Assembly: GCA_039105265.1 (NCBI GenBank)
Contig: JAPFFF010000002.1
Coordinates: 4,092,001-4,156,000 of the forward strand
Origin: Tritrichomonas musculus
Taxonomy: Eukaryota; Parabasalia; Tritrichomonadida; Tritrichomonadidae
Reading direction: 5' to 3'
DNA: 64,000 nt
Shown here: piece after piece, positions 1 to 7,650 of the stretch
Position numbering within the stretch: the stretch's first letter is position 1
Layout: each line of letters starts with the position of its first letter
Program-made: the position numbers and the translations under genes
Notes under the pieces: generated by a model
Databases searched by the model: none
What the model saw: only the letters and a program-made list of their open reading frames with translations
What the model was told of the DNA's origin: nothing

Positions 1-483
1 GCATGCAGTTCACACTACCAAGAACACAATTTTGCAAATGTTCGGAGGCATAATAAAAAAGATGACAGCCACGTGAATTTCCAGAAATCAATGAAATACA
101 TTCTATTGGAGCACGAATTGTACAAGAACATGCCTATTGAAGAAAAAGTTCCAGAATCACGAAGTGACAGTGGGAAGAAAATTTTTGACAACACTCCAGT
201 TGAAGAACGTCCAATAATTTACTATCTTCGGCAAGCATTGTACCTTTGGAAGAATGTTCAAATTGTAAGAAAAATGCCATTATTGAATTTAATCGATCCA
301 GAGCCAAGAAAAATGCCATTTCAAGAGTTAAGTGGGATTTTGGGGAATTTTTATGAAAAAAATCGACGTTCAATTTCTACCAAATCAACGGGCATGATAA
401 AAACAGCTGGCTTGAACAACATGATATTTTGGAATGCTGATGAGCAGTTGAATAACTTGGTTAATGATGATGATTCTGAATAA
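1..483 (+). CDS. C-terminal part of an unidentified protein, cut by the window edge
   Basis: The reading frame is open from base 1 to the TAA at 481-483 (160 codons), so this is the 3' end of a gene that begins outside the window. A GTG at 73 lies inside the frame and is not a convincing start. The protein is basic in its first half (HNFANVRRHNKKDD) and ends in an acidic tail (NLVNDDDSE). I do not recognise a family. A vague resemblance of the first residues to the end of some transposases is not enough to name it. It lies about 80 bases left of a transposon-like element and about 1 kb left of a Polinton, so it could itself belong to mobile DNA. Confidence 0.45.
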   Translation, partial: ACSSHYQEHNFANVRRHNKKDDSHVNFQKSMKYILLEHELYKNMPIEEKVPESRSDSGKKIFDNTPVEERPIIYYLRQALYLWKNVQIVRKMPLLNLIDPEPRKMPFQELSGILGNFYEKNRRSISTKSTGMIKTAGLNNMIFWNADEQLNNLVNDDDSE

Positions 484-562
484 AAGATAATTTTTTCATT
501 TCACTTTTTATATATAGAAATATTTGAATATTTTATGACATGTCAAAAATTTTAAAAAAATA

Positions 563-1525
563 TAGAACATAGGAAACTCTCGAGATATGTCGATATGCTT
601 CGAAATTAATAATATATACTCACCATAGATAGTTATTGATGATTTCAGATTTTAAGCGAAATCGCGGCGGAGAGTCTTTCAAAAAGTTGTGATTTTCATA
701 ACGAGTCTCCAGACGTAAATGTAAAAATGTTTCAAAATTTATGGTATTATAAGAATATATATTGCAAACATCTTAATATATATCAATTGCTATATTTTTA
801 TTAGCTTCGCTTTGCATCGAGTTATTAATAAAATATATTTCAAAAATTTGATTTTTGTATTTTTGCATTAAATGTCAGAAAAAAAAATAGGTGTACCTAC
901 ATAATTAGTATAACAATAATTGCATTACTGTATTGTATATGATTATAAAATTATAGGATTGTATGCTTATTGTATATAGAGTAATAACCAAAAACTCCTA
1001 TCCGTGAAGAATGAGATTTTTTATATTAAGATAAAAATACAAAAAAACTCGTTACTAACAATATCGGCCAAAATTCAATATTTTTACCCAAAAATTGGTT
1101 ATTTGTCTTATTATGATGTTAAAAACACGATTAAGCAAAAAAATTGCGCATTATAAGTATATATCCCGAGATAAAGCGATTTACACTATTTTTAGCCGAT
1201 TTTACGATTTTTTTTGGAAAAAACGATTCCAGGACAGAGCCAACGAATGACCGGTATATTACATTTATCTTAAATAGTAGTATACATTGCATTATATATT
1301 ATATTAAATTTTTAGAAAAATCGTCCGCCAAATTTTCGAGAAAAATCAATTACAAAATTATACTACATTTGAATAGAAATTCCTCTCAATTTTGGCAACT
1401 TTCTTTGATCATATCTCAGTATATACGCAAAATTAGGGAAACGTTTTCTATTAAAATATTCTTATAATATGATATACTTTATTATATATTAATTTCAAAA
1501 GATTATGAGAGTTTCCTATGTTCTA
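563..1525. mobile_element. 959-bp DNA-transposon-like element (MITE-like) with terminal inverted repeats
   Basis: The left end GAACATAGGAAACTCTC (565-581) is repeated perfectly, inverted, at 1507-1523. Both ends are flanked by TA (563-564 and 1524-1525), the target duplication typical of Tc1/mariner-type elements. Weaker inverted similarity (GAAATTAATA near 600 and its complement near 1490) suggests the arms extend to about 45 bases. The interior is AT-rich. Its only longer frame (1144-1467, 107 codons) resembles no transposase, so this is probably a non-autonomous element. It stops 26 bases before the first Polinton gene and may have inserted in or beside the Polinton's left end. Confidence 0.65.
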
Positions 1526-1550
1526 TTAAATTTATTTTAATATAAAGAAT

Positions 1551-2984
1551 ATGTCAAAATTAAATAGAAATAATTTTAAAGGTTTGAAACTTGATAAACT
1601 TAATAAATATATTGAATTAATTAATGAAAAACTTAACGTTACTATTCACGAGTCTCCCTCATGGCAAGGTTCAGTTGCAAATTTAATGAAATTTTTAAAT
1701 GAAAATAATTATATACAACATGAAGGTTTGAGAATAAATGATAAATCAATTTCAAATTTTATTTCTAGATTAAATAATTTTCAAAACAAAAACGATAATT
1801 TAAATTTTTTACCAATTAATAAAATGAATAAATCGAAAATTCCGCAATTAATAAATAATGTTTCTCAATTAAACCAAATGCGTGATCAATCATACGCTAG
1901 CTTGGCAGAAAATAACATTAATAAGAAAGACTTAACGAAAGCATTAAATGATATGGCGTTTTACCGTGAAAGAATGGCTGCAATTCAACCAACGAAAAAG
2001 GCAAAACAAAATAAATACGGTAATGTTGGTATGGATGACTTAATTAATGTTGTGGCTAAATTAAATCAAGATGTTAAACAAATTCGAGACGCTCAAAGTG
2101 TTGTAAGTGCGAATGAATGGATTAATCGACATGGATATAATGATTTATATGAAGCCACCGGTAAAGATTTAGATGGTGATGGAATACCTGAAGTCGTCGT
2201 ACAAACAAAAGAAGGTAAAAAGCCTGTAATAGTTAATGGATTTACAACCGTTCCGTCATTATTCCCATATCGCAATGCTTATTATAAAACTTACCCATCT
2301 GTGGACCAACGTAAAGAAGCTCATAAACAAGGTATGAACTTAAAAGGATTTATTAATAATATATATCATCCTGAATTTGATGAAACAGGGCGTACAGTCA
2401 CTAATTATGCGGGTGAAAGTTGGCAAGACTTTGAAACAAAATTAAAAGCTGCTGGTATCGATGAAAAGCACTTAATCAAACCAAAGAAACGTTCAACTTA
2501 TCAGGCATTTGTTGGTAAGTGTATCTCTCCAATTTATCAAGGTATCAAATACCTCAACGGTGTCAAATTACCATTCACACTTACACAAATGGCAACGGTT
2601 ATATGGAATCAATTTGCTTTACTTCCTGCAATGGTTTATGTTTATGGTGAAAGTGTTATGAATGTTAATGAGGATCAATGGAAGAATTTAAGAGGAAAGA
2701 AAGCAGTTAAAGAAGCTATTGAGTTCATAGTTCACGATTATTTAATTAATCCTGTAAAAATTGGTGAATTTGTACCTACTGCATGTGAAATGTGTAATAA
2801 ATCCGGACTACCAGTTGACCCTGAACATATTCCATTAGTTGCTAAAGCAACAATTGCAATAATACTTAAAGGAATAAATGCATTACCTCCAAATCCAAGT
2901 GATTTTAATAAATGGTTTGATGCTAATGTTCAATCACAAGTACAAGCATTACAAACATCAGCAATCGTAGAAGAACCTGAATAA
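1551..2984 (+). CDS. Polinton orphan protein, 477 aa, possible structural protein
   Basis: First gene of the Polinton, starting 26 bases after the neighbouring transposon-like element. I do not recognise the family. The N-terminal 170 residues are Asn/Lys-rich and largely helical (candidate coiled coil around residues 100-190). Around residue 207 there is a DLDGDGIPE loop, the pattern of EF-hand/FG-GAP-type calcium sites. The C-terminal half (about 310-450) is more hydrophobic and contains an ECCN-like cysteine pair (CEMC). Position next to the ATPase and capsid genes fits a virion or assembly role, but that is inference. Confidence 0.7.
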   Translation: MSKLNRNNFKGLKLDKLNKYIELINEKLNVTIHESPSWQGSVANLMKFLNENNYIQHEGLRINDKSISNFISRLNNFQNKNDNLNFLPINKMNKSKIPQLINNVSQLNQMRDQSYASLAENNINKKDLTKALNDMAFYRERMAAIQPTKKAKQNKYGNVGMDDLINVVAKLNQDVKQIRDAQSVVSANEWINRHGYNDLYEATGKDLDGDGIPEVVVQTKEGKKPVIVNGFTTVPSLFPYRNAYYKTYPSVDQRKEAHKQGMNLKGFINNIYHPEFDETGRTVTNYAGESWQDFETKLKAAGIDEKHLIKPKKRSTYQAFVGKCISPIYQGIKYLNGVKLPFTLTQMATVIWNQFALLPAMVYVYGESVMNVNEDQWKNLRGKKAVKEAIEFIVHDYLINPVKIGEFVPTACEMCNKSGLPVDPEHIPLVAKATIAIILKGINALPPNPSDFNKWFDANVQSQVQALQTSAIVEEPE

Positions 2985-3091
2985 TAAATTTTAAGAAATG
3001 TGTTAATATCTAATTTCAGTTAATGATTCATAAACTTAAAAATATATTTTTATCAATAATTAAAATAAACTTTTACATTAATACATAGAAA

Positions 3092-3925
3092 ATGAACACA
3101 TCATTAGAGAATATGGTTAAAACGCACGTTATGAATACGTTGAAAACCTATACTATGAATAAAAATGAAAGCCTAATTTCTGAAATACACCCTGAGGTTA
3201 ATATTAGGTTAAATAGTGTTAACGTCATAGTTGGTAAGCAATCATCAGGAAAGACTGTGATAGCATTAAAGGAAATCATCAAATTAGGTGTATTAAACAC
3301 TCATCACTTATTTATCTACGTTACAAAAGACGGTCAAGAATCAGATAAAACATTTTTAGCTTTAAAGCCACTTCTTATGATTCCATATATTATCATTAGT
3401 GAACAAGAAGCTGTTGAATTTATGAAGGATTTAATCTCAGCAAAGAATTTATATAATCTTATCAAACGGGAAAACTTGCAGGATAAAATAGATGATCAAC
3501 AAAAAGAGGATATGTTTAAAATGCTTGCCGTTTCTGATTTCAACAGAGAAGTATTGCATACAATCGTTTTATTCGATGATATCTCAAATAGTAAACTCTT
3601 TTCTTCAGAAGAATCTTATTTTAGCCAATTAATACGTAGATGTAGACATATAAATTTTTCATTCCTCCTTTTAATTCAAGGTTGGAAAGGATTAAAACCT
3701 CATGTTAAAAATGAAATATCAACATTATTTATATTTCCATGTTTCAATAAACAACAATTACGTTATATTTATTCACAATCAGCATCTAATTTATCATTTG
3801 ACGAATTATTTGAAATGTATTCAAAAATATTGAAACGAAAAACTGAAGATTGTGAAAGTCATCCATATATGATCATTCAAGTTGTCGATGGTGGTAATAC
3901 ATCAATAGAACTTGACGATTCCTGA
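3092..3925 (+). CDS. Polinton DNA-packaging ATPase (A32/FtsK-HerA type)
   Basis: A 277-residue P-loop ATPase. Walker A is GKQSSGKT near residue 48 and Walker B is TIVLFDDIS near residue 157. A sensor-like segment, FLLLIQGWKG, follows near residue 192. This architecture and length match the A32-like ATPases that pump DNA into capsids in Polintons, adenovirus-like elements and large DNA viruses. The 3' end overlaps a convergent small gene on the other strand by 49 bases. Capsid gene and ATPase in the same element are the usual evidence that Polintons can form particles. Confidence 0.85.
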   Translation: MNTSLENMVKTHVMNTLKTYTMNKNESLISEIHPEVNIRLNSVNVIVGKQSSGKTVIALKEIIKLGVLNTHHLFIYVTKDGQESDKTFLALKPLLMIPYIIISEQEAVEFMKDLISAKNLYNLIKRENLQDKIDDQQKEDMFKMLAVSDFNREVLHTIVLFDDISNSKLFSSEESYFSQLIRRCRHINFSFLLLIQGWKGLKPHVKNEISTLFIFPCFNKQQLRYIYSQSASNLSFDELFEMYSKILKRKTEDCESHPYMIIQVVDGGNTSIELDDS

Positions 3926-4236
3926 AGAAATGATATAATTTTATTCACTGTATTTCTGATTTCATTTATTTCATTTCTTAATTCTTCAATGGCATCCGTC
4001 CTGGGCGAAGCCTTACTAACTATCTCTTTTTCCTCTTTTTCAACCCATTTCTTTAACATCAACACACCCTTTATTTTTGTAATTCTATACCCATCGATTT
4101 TATACATTTTGTTTAATTTATGAGTCGTTAACTTATCCACTTCTTCCTTATTCTTTGAATACCATAAATTAAATTCATCGACTGTTTTAAATTCTTTTAA
4201 ATAGTTTTTAATTGGTTCAATAACTTTTAAATCCAT
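3877..4236 (-). CDS. Small Polinton protein, 119 aa, helical
   Basis: The product begins MDLKVIEPIKNYLKEF and is rich in Lys/Glu. A segment KMYKIDGYRITKIKG sits near the middle, and a predicted coiled coil (EELRNEINEIRNTVNKIISFL) near the C-terminus is followed by a Ser/Pro tail. No family recognised. The gene overlaps the end of the packaging ATPase gene tail to tail by 49 bases. It contains one copy of a 17-base GC-rich repeat that also occurs in two other Polinton genes. Base composition and start context resemble the other minus-strand Polinton genes, which supports a real gene. Confidence 0.6.
   Translation of the reverse strand: MDLKVIEPIKNYLKEFKTVDEFNLWYSKNKEEVDKLTTHKLNKMYKIDGYRITKIKGVLMLKKWVEKEEKEIVSKASPRTDAIEELRNEINEIRNTVNKIISFLQESSSSIDVLPPSTT
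3998..4014. repeat. Dispersed 17-base GC-rich repeat, copy 1
   Basis: GTCCTGGGCGAAGCCTT. It differs by one base from copies at 12976-12992 (same orientation) and 11724-11740 (inverted). The core GGC-GAA-GCC can form a short hairpin with a three-base loop. It lies inside a coding region. Confidence 0.6.
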
Positions 4237-4306
4237 GAATTATGAAATAATTCTGATCAAAGATCTTTAATTAAAAACAAAAATAAAAATTTTTAATTAA
4301 TAATAA

Positions 4307-4447
4307 ATGAGTTTATCAGAAATTTTTCTTGGTTGTTTAACAATTATTGAACTCGCTAATTTACTCATTCGCATTGTGAAACTTTCCCCAACATTAAATA
4401 TAGATCCACCTTTAACAGATGAAATGAGGAAACGACTTTACTCATGA
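4307..4447 (+). CDS. Possible 46-aa hydrophobic micro-protein of the Polinton
   Basis: The ATG at 4307 opens a 46-codon frame ending in TGA at 4445-4447. It fills the gap between two minus-strand genes, and the gene downstream ends just 7 bases further on. The product is hydrophobic in its first 27 residues (IFLGCLTIIELANLLIRIV) and charged at its C-terminus (DEMRKRLYS), like a small single-span membrane protein. The ATG is preceded by an AT-rich leader like those of the other plus-strand genes. No family recognised. It could be chance in AT-rich DNA. Confidence 0.35.
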   Translation: MSLSEIFLGCLTIIELANLLIRIVKLSPTLNIDPPLTDEMRKRLYS

Positions 4448-4454
4448 TTTATTT

Positions 4455-4775
4455 TTATTCCTTCAGTAATGGAATATCAAACCTTCTAATACCTGCACCA
4501 TTTGCGCCTACAATTCTTCGAGCTCCTGCACCATTCGCACCTAACGCGTTAACATTTCCACCTTTATAATTAATTCTGTCATTTAATTTACTCACACCAT
4601 TTCCGATTGTATTTATTACCTCACCAGCACTTCCACCTATTAAATCACCAGCTTGTCCTATCAATGGTGCAAATCTACCAACTGTTTCAACTACTTTCTT
4701 TACTTTTGGAACTATTTTGCCAATTATGTTTTTAGCTCCGTTCACAATATTTTTAAACCAACTTCCAAACGCCAT
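4455..4775 (-). CDS. Small Polinton protein with MAFGSWFK N-terminus (106 aa), possible membrane-active or minor capsid protein
   Basis: The N-terminal 35 residues form an amphipathic, Lys-rich helix (MAFGSWFKNIVNGAKNI), then a Gly-rich hydrophobic stretch (APLIGQAGDLIGGSAG). Near the C-terminus a short unit, GANGAGxRR, is repeated twice. A second gene of this element (12762-13013) begins with the same eight residues, so the two are paralogues or share a targeting or packaging signal. Small amphipathic, Gly-rich proteins of this kind act as membrane-lytic or core proteins in adenovirus-like virions. Applying that here is inference. It is divergent from the capsid gene, with 112 bases between the starts. 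Confidence 0.65.
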   Translation of the reverse strand: MAFGSWFKNIVNGAKNIIGKIVPKVKKVVETVGRFAPLIGQAGDLIGGSAGEVINTIGNGVSKLNDRINYKGGNVNALGANGAGARRIVGANGAGIRRFDIPLLKE

Positions 4776-4887
4776 ATTTTCATTAATGTAAAAAATTTAT
4801 TTTTCATTTCTTAATTCATTTATTTTTTTCAAACTATAAATTCTTTTCTTTATTAACTTATTATTTAATTTTTTTTCAATATTTAAA

Positions 4888-6606
4888 ATGACATACTTAA
4901 ACGCTCAAACGAAAAATTTAGGTAATGATGAAGGAGATATTCTCACATTCTTTCAAAACAAACTTAGAAATTTAATTCAACGAAATGGTGGTAATAATTC
5001 ATTTAGTCAAGTTATGGAAGAATTCACAAATAAAGATGCACCAATGCCTGTAGGTACCAAAACAAGAATAAAATTAACTCATTCTGGTCATACAATTTCA
5101 CAAATCGAAAAAGGATTTTCTACGATTCTTTTAGAGTACTTTGTTCAATTATCTGAACCCGTTGATGTTTCCGCAGATATTAATAAGTTAATGCAACTTT
5201 ATACTGTATTCAAAAATGCCGTTGAATTTTATGAAGACTGTAGATTTTGGATTGATGGAAAATTACTTGATACTTACAGACAAGATGAACTTCAACGTGA
5301 ATCATTCGCATACAATTCAATTAAACCACGTGATGCTAAAGCAACTTCAAAATTCTCTCACTCAACATGGGAAAATGTATCTCAATTTTCACCTTCAATT
5401 TGTGGATGCTATTTTCCACTTGCAGACGTTGCCGATGGTAAACCCCACAAATTAACTATAGAATTAACAATACCATTTACTGATCAGCTCGCACTTCAAG
5501 CATGGCAACTTTACCCTAACGATATTTGTGGAGAAATTGAAGCAGAAGTTAAAACATCACTTCGTGCCATGGTTTGGGGTCAAGTTAATCCTAATGTTGT
5601 TAAAGAAACATTTCAATTTCTCGATGATAAAGCCATTGATGAAGAAATGCCTGCTGTCGTTCCAATTACTCGTAAATTCACACAAGTAGGAAAGCCAGCA
5701 AATATTGTCGTTCAATATAAAGCTGGTGAAACTCCAAATGAAAACGAAGAAACTGATCCAAATATATTAAAAGTTAATGTATCAAAAGATAAAGTAGTAA
5801 ATGATAAATTGACTATAACAGCAGCAAATGGAATTGATATGAAAGTTGGTAAAATAACATTAAATGTTTTAGGTGGTACTATTCAATTAGGTCGATCAAA
5901 TCTTTCAGGATTTGGTCTCAAACCTGGTGTATATCAAGGTCTTATTCGTGAATTACAAACTGCATTATTAGTTCCATCACAAGAATTAACACGTGAAATA
6001 TTTGAAGGTACTGCAAAAGTTAATGGTTTAGAAATATCAAAATCAATTCCTCTCAGAAATGCAACAAATATAACAATGATGTTCCCTAAGAGTCCATTAG
6101 ATATTACATGCTTTGATAATATCATGTATCAAAACGTTCAATTGGTCGTTAATAAAAGAACTTATCCAGATACTGAATTTTCAAATACTTGCTCTGCTCG
6201 TTTCTATCAGCATCAATTAATAGCTAATGAATTAGATGGAGCACTTGAAGCTACACAAGAATTTGAGGATTCATTCACTCAACCCCTTAATGATCCAGTA
6301 ACTGGTAAACGTTACTCAAACTGCAGAAGTGATGGAACAAGTTTTGGTATTAACTTCCAACTTGAACGTTCAAACGCTGGTTATGTATTTGATGGAATTG
6401 ATACTGGCTCTAATTCTGTTACAGTTACATTCCGTGGTCAACCAATGTATAGAGGAATTGATGACACTTATTATATTCCTGATCCAGAATTTCCAGATCA
6501 ACACCCACCTGCGCCTGAAGCTTGGATATGTAGCGATACATACTTTGCTTGGTCAACAAAAGGTGTTGAATATTTCCCTAAAGGTGTTCCAGTTGGTTAT
6601 GAATAA
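4888..6606 (+). CDS. Polinton major capsid protein candidate (double jelly-roll, hexon-like)
   Basis: A 572-residue, beta-rich protein of the size expected for the double jelly-roll major capsid proteins of Polintons. The N-terminal third has alternating hydrophobic strands (TRIKLTHSGHTI, TILLEYFVQLSEPVDV) followed by the FWIDGKLLDT segment. The C-terminal half has further strands (ITLNVLGGTIQLG, VTVTFRGQPMYRG). I identify it by length, gene order next to the ATPase, and overall character rather than by a short diagnostic motif, since this family has none. Profile comparison with known Polinton capsid proteins would decide. It should assemble the icosahedral shell if the element makes particles. 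Confidence 0.75.
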   Translation: MTYLNAQTKNLGNDEGDILTFFQNKLRNLIQRNGGNNSFSQVMEEFTNKDAPMPVGTKTRIKLTHSGHTISQIEKGFSTILLEYFVQLSEPVDVSADINKLMQLYTVFKNAVEFYEDCRFWIDGKLLDTYRQDELQRESFAYNSIKPRDAKATSKFSHSTWENVSQFSPSICGCYFPLADVADGKPHKLTIELTIPFTDQLALQAWQLYPNDICGEIEAEVKTSLRAMVWGQVNPNVVKETFQFLDDKAIDEEMPAVVPITRKFTQVGKPANIVVQYKAGETPNENEETDPNILKVNVSKDKVVNDKLTITAANGIDMKVGKITLNVLGGTIQLGRSNLSGFGLKPGVYQGLIRELQTALLVPSQELTREIFEGTAKVNGLEISKSIPLRNATNITMMFPKSPLDITCFDNIMYQNVQLVVNKRTYPDTEFSNTCSARFYQHQLIANELDGALEATQEFEDSFTQPLNDPVTGKRYSNCRSDGTSFGINFQLERSNAGYVFDGIDTGSNSVTVTFRGQPMYRGIDDTYYIPDPEFPDQHPPAPEAWICSDTYFAWSTKGVEYFPKGVPVGYE

Positions 6607-6704
6607 ATCTAATAATTAATTTATTTATTTTTTCATTTCAAACATTTTCAAAAATTTTTAAATCTATTTAAAACTTATTTTTCAAATTTTTTATTTCTAT
6701 ATAA

Positions 6705-7175
6705 ATGAGTGAATACATTAACATTAATAAGTTATTCGAAAAACTTCCTGAATCAGAACTTAAAGCAGTTCAAGTATATTTTGATGACTTCATACCTGAT
6801 AAATTCTATAAATATAAAATTAACGTAAAGATATTATGTCTTTCATTAGTTTATAAAAATAATACCCAAAATGTCATGACATATAAAGAATTTAGAGAGT
6901 TATTCCCTCATTGTGAATGGTTAACTATTCCTAAACGTGCCTTCGGTGCCTTAACGTCAGGATCACAAATACGATTAATGAAAGCTTATATTAAAGCTGA
7001 TAGAATAAATTATAAAACAACATTTTATCATGAATGTGTAGTAAAAGAATGTGAAAACCAAAATAAACTTAATGAATTCATTAAAAATAGGTCTGAGGCT
7101 AAAGTTGAAATCGTCAACGAATTAGCTAGTAAATGTAACATAAACGAAGATGAAATAGACCCAGACGAATTCTAA
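6705..7175 (+). CDS. Polinton orphan protein, 156 aa
   Basis: The gene lies 98 bases downstream of the capsid candidate on the same strand. The product begins MSEYININKLFEKLPESELK, has a central basic/hydrophobic region (WLTIPKRAFGALTSGSQIRL) and ends in an acidic tail (INEDEIDPDEF). No family recognised. The TAA stop lies inside a perfect inverted repeat (7167-7183), followed at once by a second hairpin (7184-7200). A virion or assembly role is possible from its position only. Confidence 0.65.
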   Translation: MSEYININKLFEKLPESELKAVQVYFDDFIPDKFYKYKINVKILCLSLVYKNNTQNVMTYKEFRELFPHCEWLTIPKRAFGALTSGSQIRLMKAYIKADRINYKTTFYHECVVKECENQNKLNEFIKNRSEAKVEIVNELASKCNINEDEIDPDEF

Positions 7176-7200
7176 AAGAATTCTGCAGCCAAAGGCTACA
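7167..7200. terminator. Paired hairpins over the stop of a Polinton gene
   Basis: GAATTCT-AAA-AGAATTC (7167-7183) is a perfect 7-bp inverted repeat with a three-base loop that contains the stop codon. TGCAGCC-AAA-GGCTACA (7184-7200) is a second hairpin with one mismatch. Similar three-base-loop hairpins occur at 7581-7599 and 19911-19931. They may mark RNA 3' ends, as hairpins do in some giant viruses. That function is inference. Confidence 0.4.
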
Positions 7201-7240
7201 TGTTTTAAATTCATATATTTTTATTTTTATCAAATCATAA

Positions 7241-7582
7241 ATGCATAAAACAACCAAAACTTACTTTATCACTCGTGACTATGAAAATAAATTTCCTCCT
7301 GAGTTCGTTAATTCTCGCAATGATAGATATATTTCTTTTCAATATTGCCGTGCTACATGTGATGGATATTTAGACGGTGAAACCGAATGCCACGCGTCAT
7401 TTGTCCCACGTGATGAATACTGTGATTCTCTCGTTTGGTACGCTAATTTAACGCCTCCAGACGACAACAGAAAATATAAATATACATTAAACCATGATAG
7501 ATTTAAAGTGTGGTTTACTGATGCAAAAGGTAATGAAATAATACCTGATAACTTCACCCTTTTCCTTAAATTTGAATATTGA
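7241..7582 (+). CDS. Small beta-rich Polinton protein, 113 aa
   Basis: The product is rich in Tyr, Phe, Asp and Cys and ends with an alternating strand pattern (KVWFTDAKGNEI, then FTLFLKFEY) that looks like the edge of a small beta-sandwich. It sits between the capsid region and the giant fibre gene. A minor capsid, penton-like or fibre-associated protein is therefore possible, but no family is recognised. The TGA stop is the first part of a perfect hairpin at 7581-7599. Confidence 0.6.
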   Translation: MHKTTKTYFITRDYENKFPPEFVNSRNDRYISFQYCRATCDGYLDGETECHASFVPRDEYCDSLVWYANLTPPDDNRKYKYTLNHDRFKVWFTDAKGNEIIPDNFTLFLKFEY

Positions 7583-7599
7583 TTTTGCAACGCAAAATC
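7581..7599. terminator. Hairpin overlapping a stop codon
   Basis: GATTTTGC-AAC-GCAAAATC is a perfect 8-bp stem with a three-base loop, starting within the TGA of the 113-aa gene. It is the same design as the hairpins at 7167-7183 and 19911-19931. Possible 3'-end signal (inference). Confidence 0.4.
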
Positions 7600-7650
7600 T
7601 CTAAACTTCGTATATTAAAAATTTTATTTTTATAATTAATAAATTAATAA

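Noticed and set aside
1144-1467. 107-codon frame inside the 959-bp element
   Set aside because: No transposase motif. The translation looks like random AT-rich sequence.
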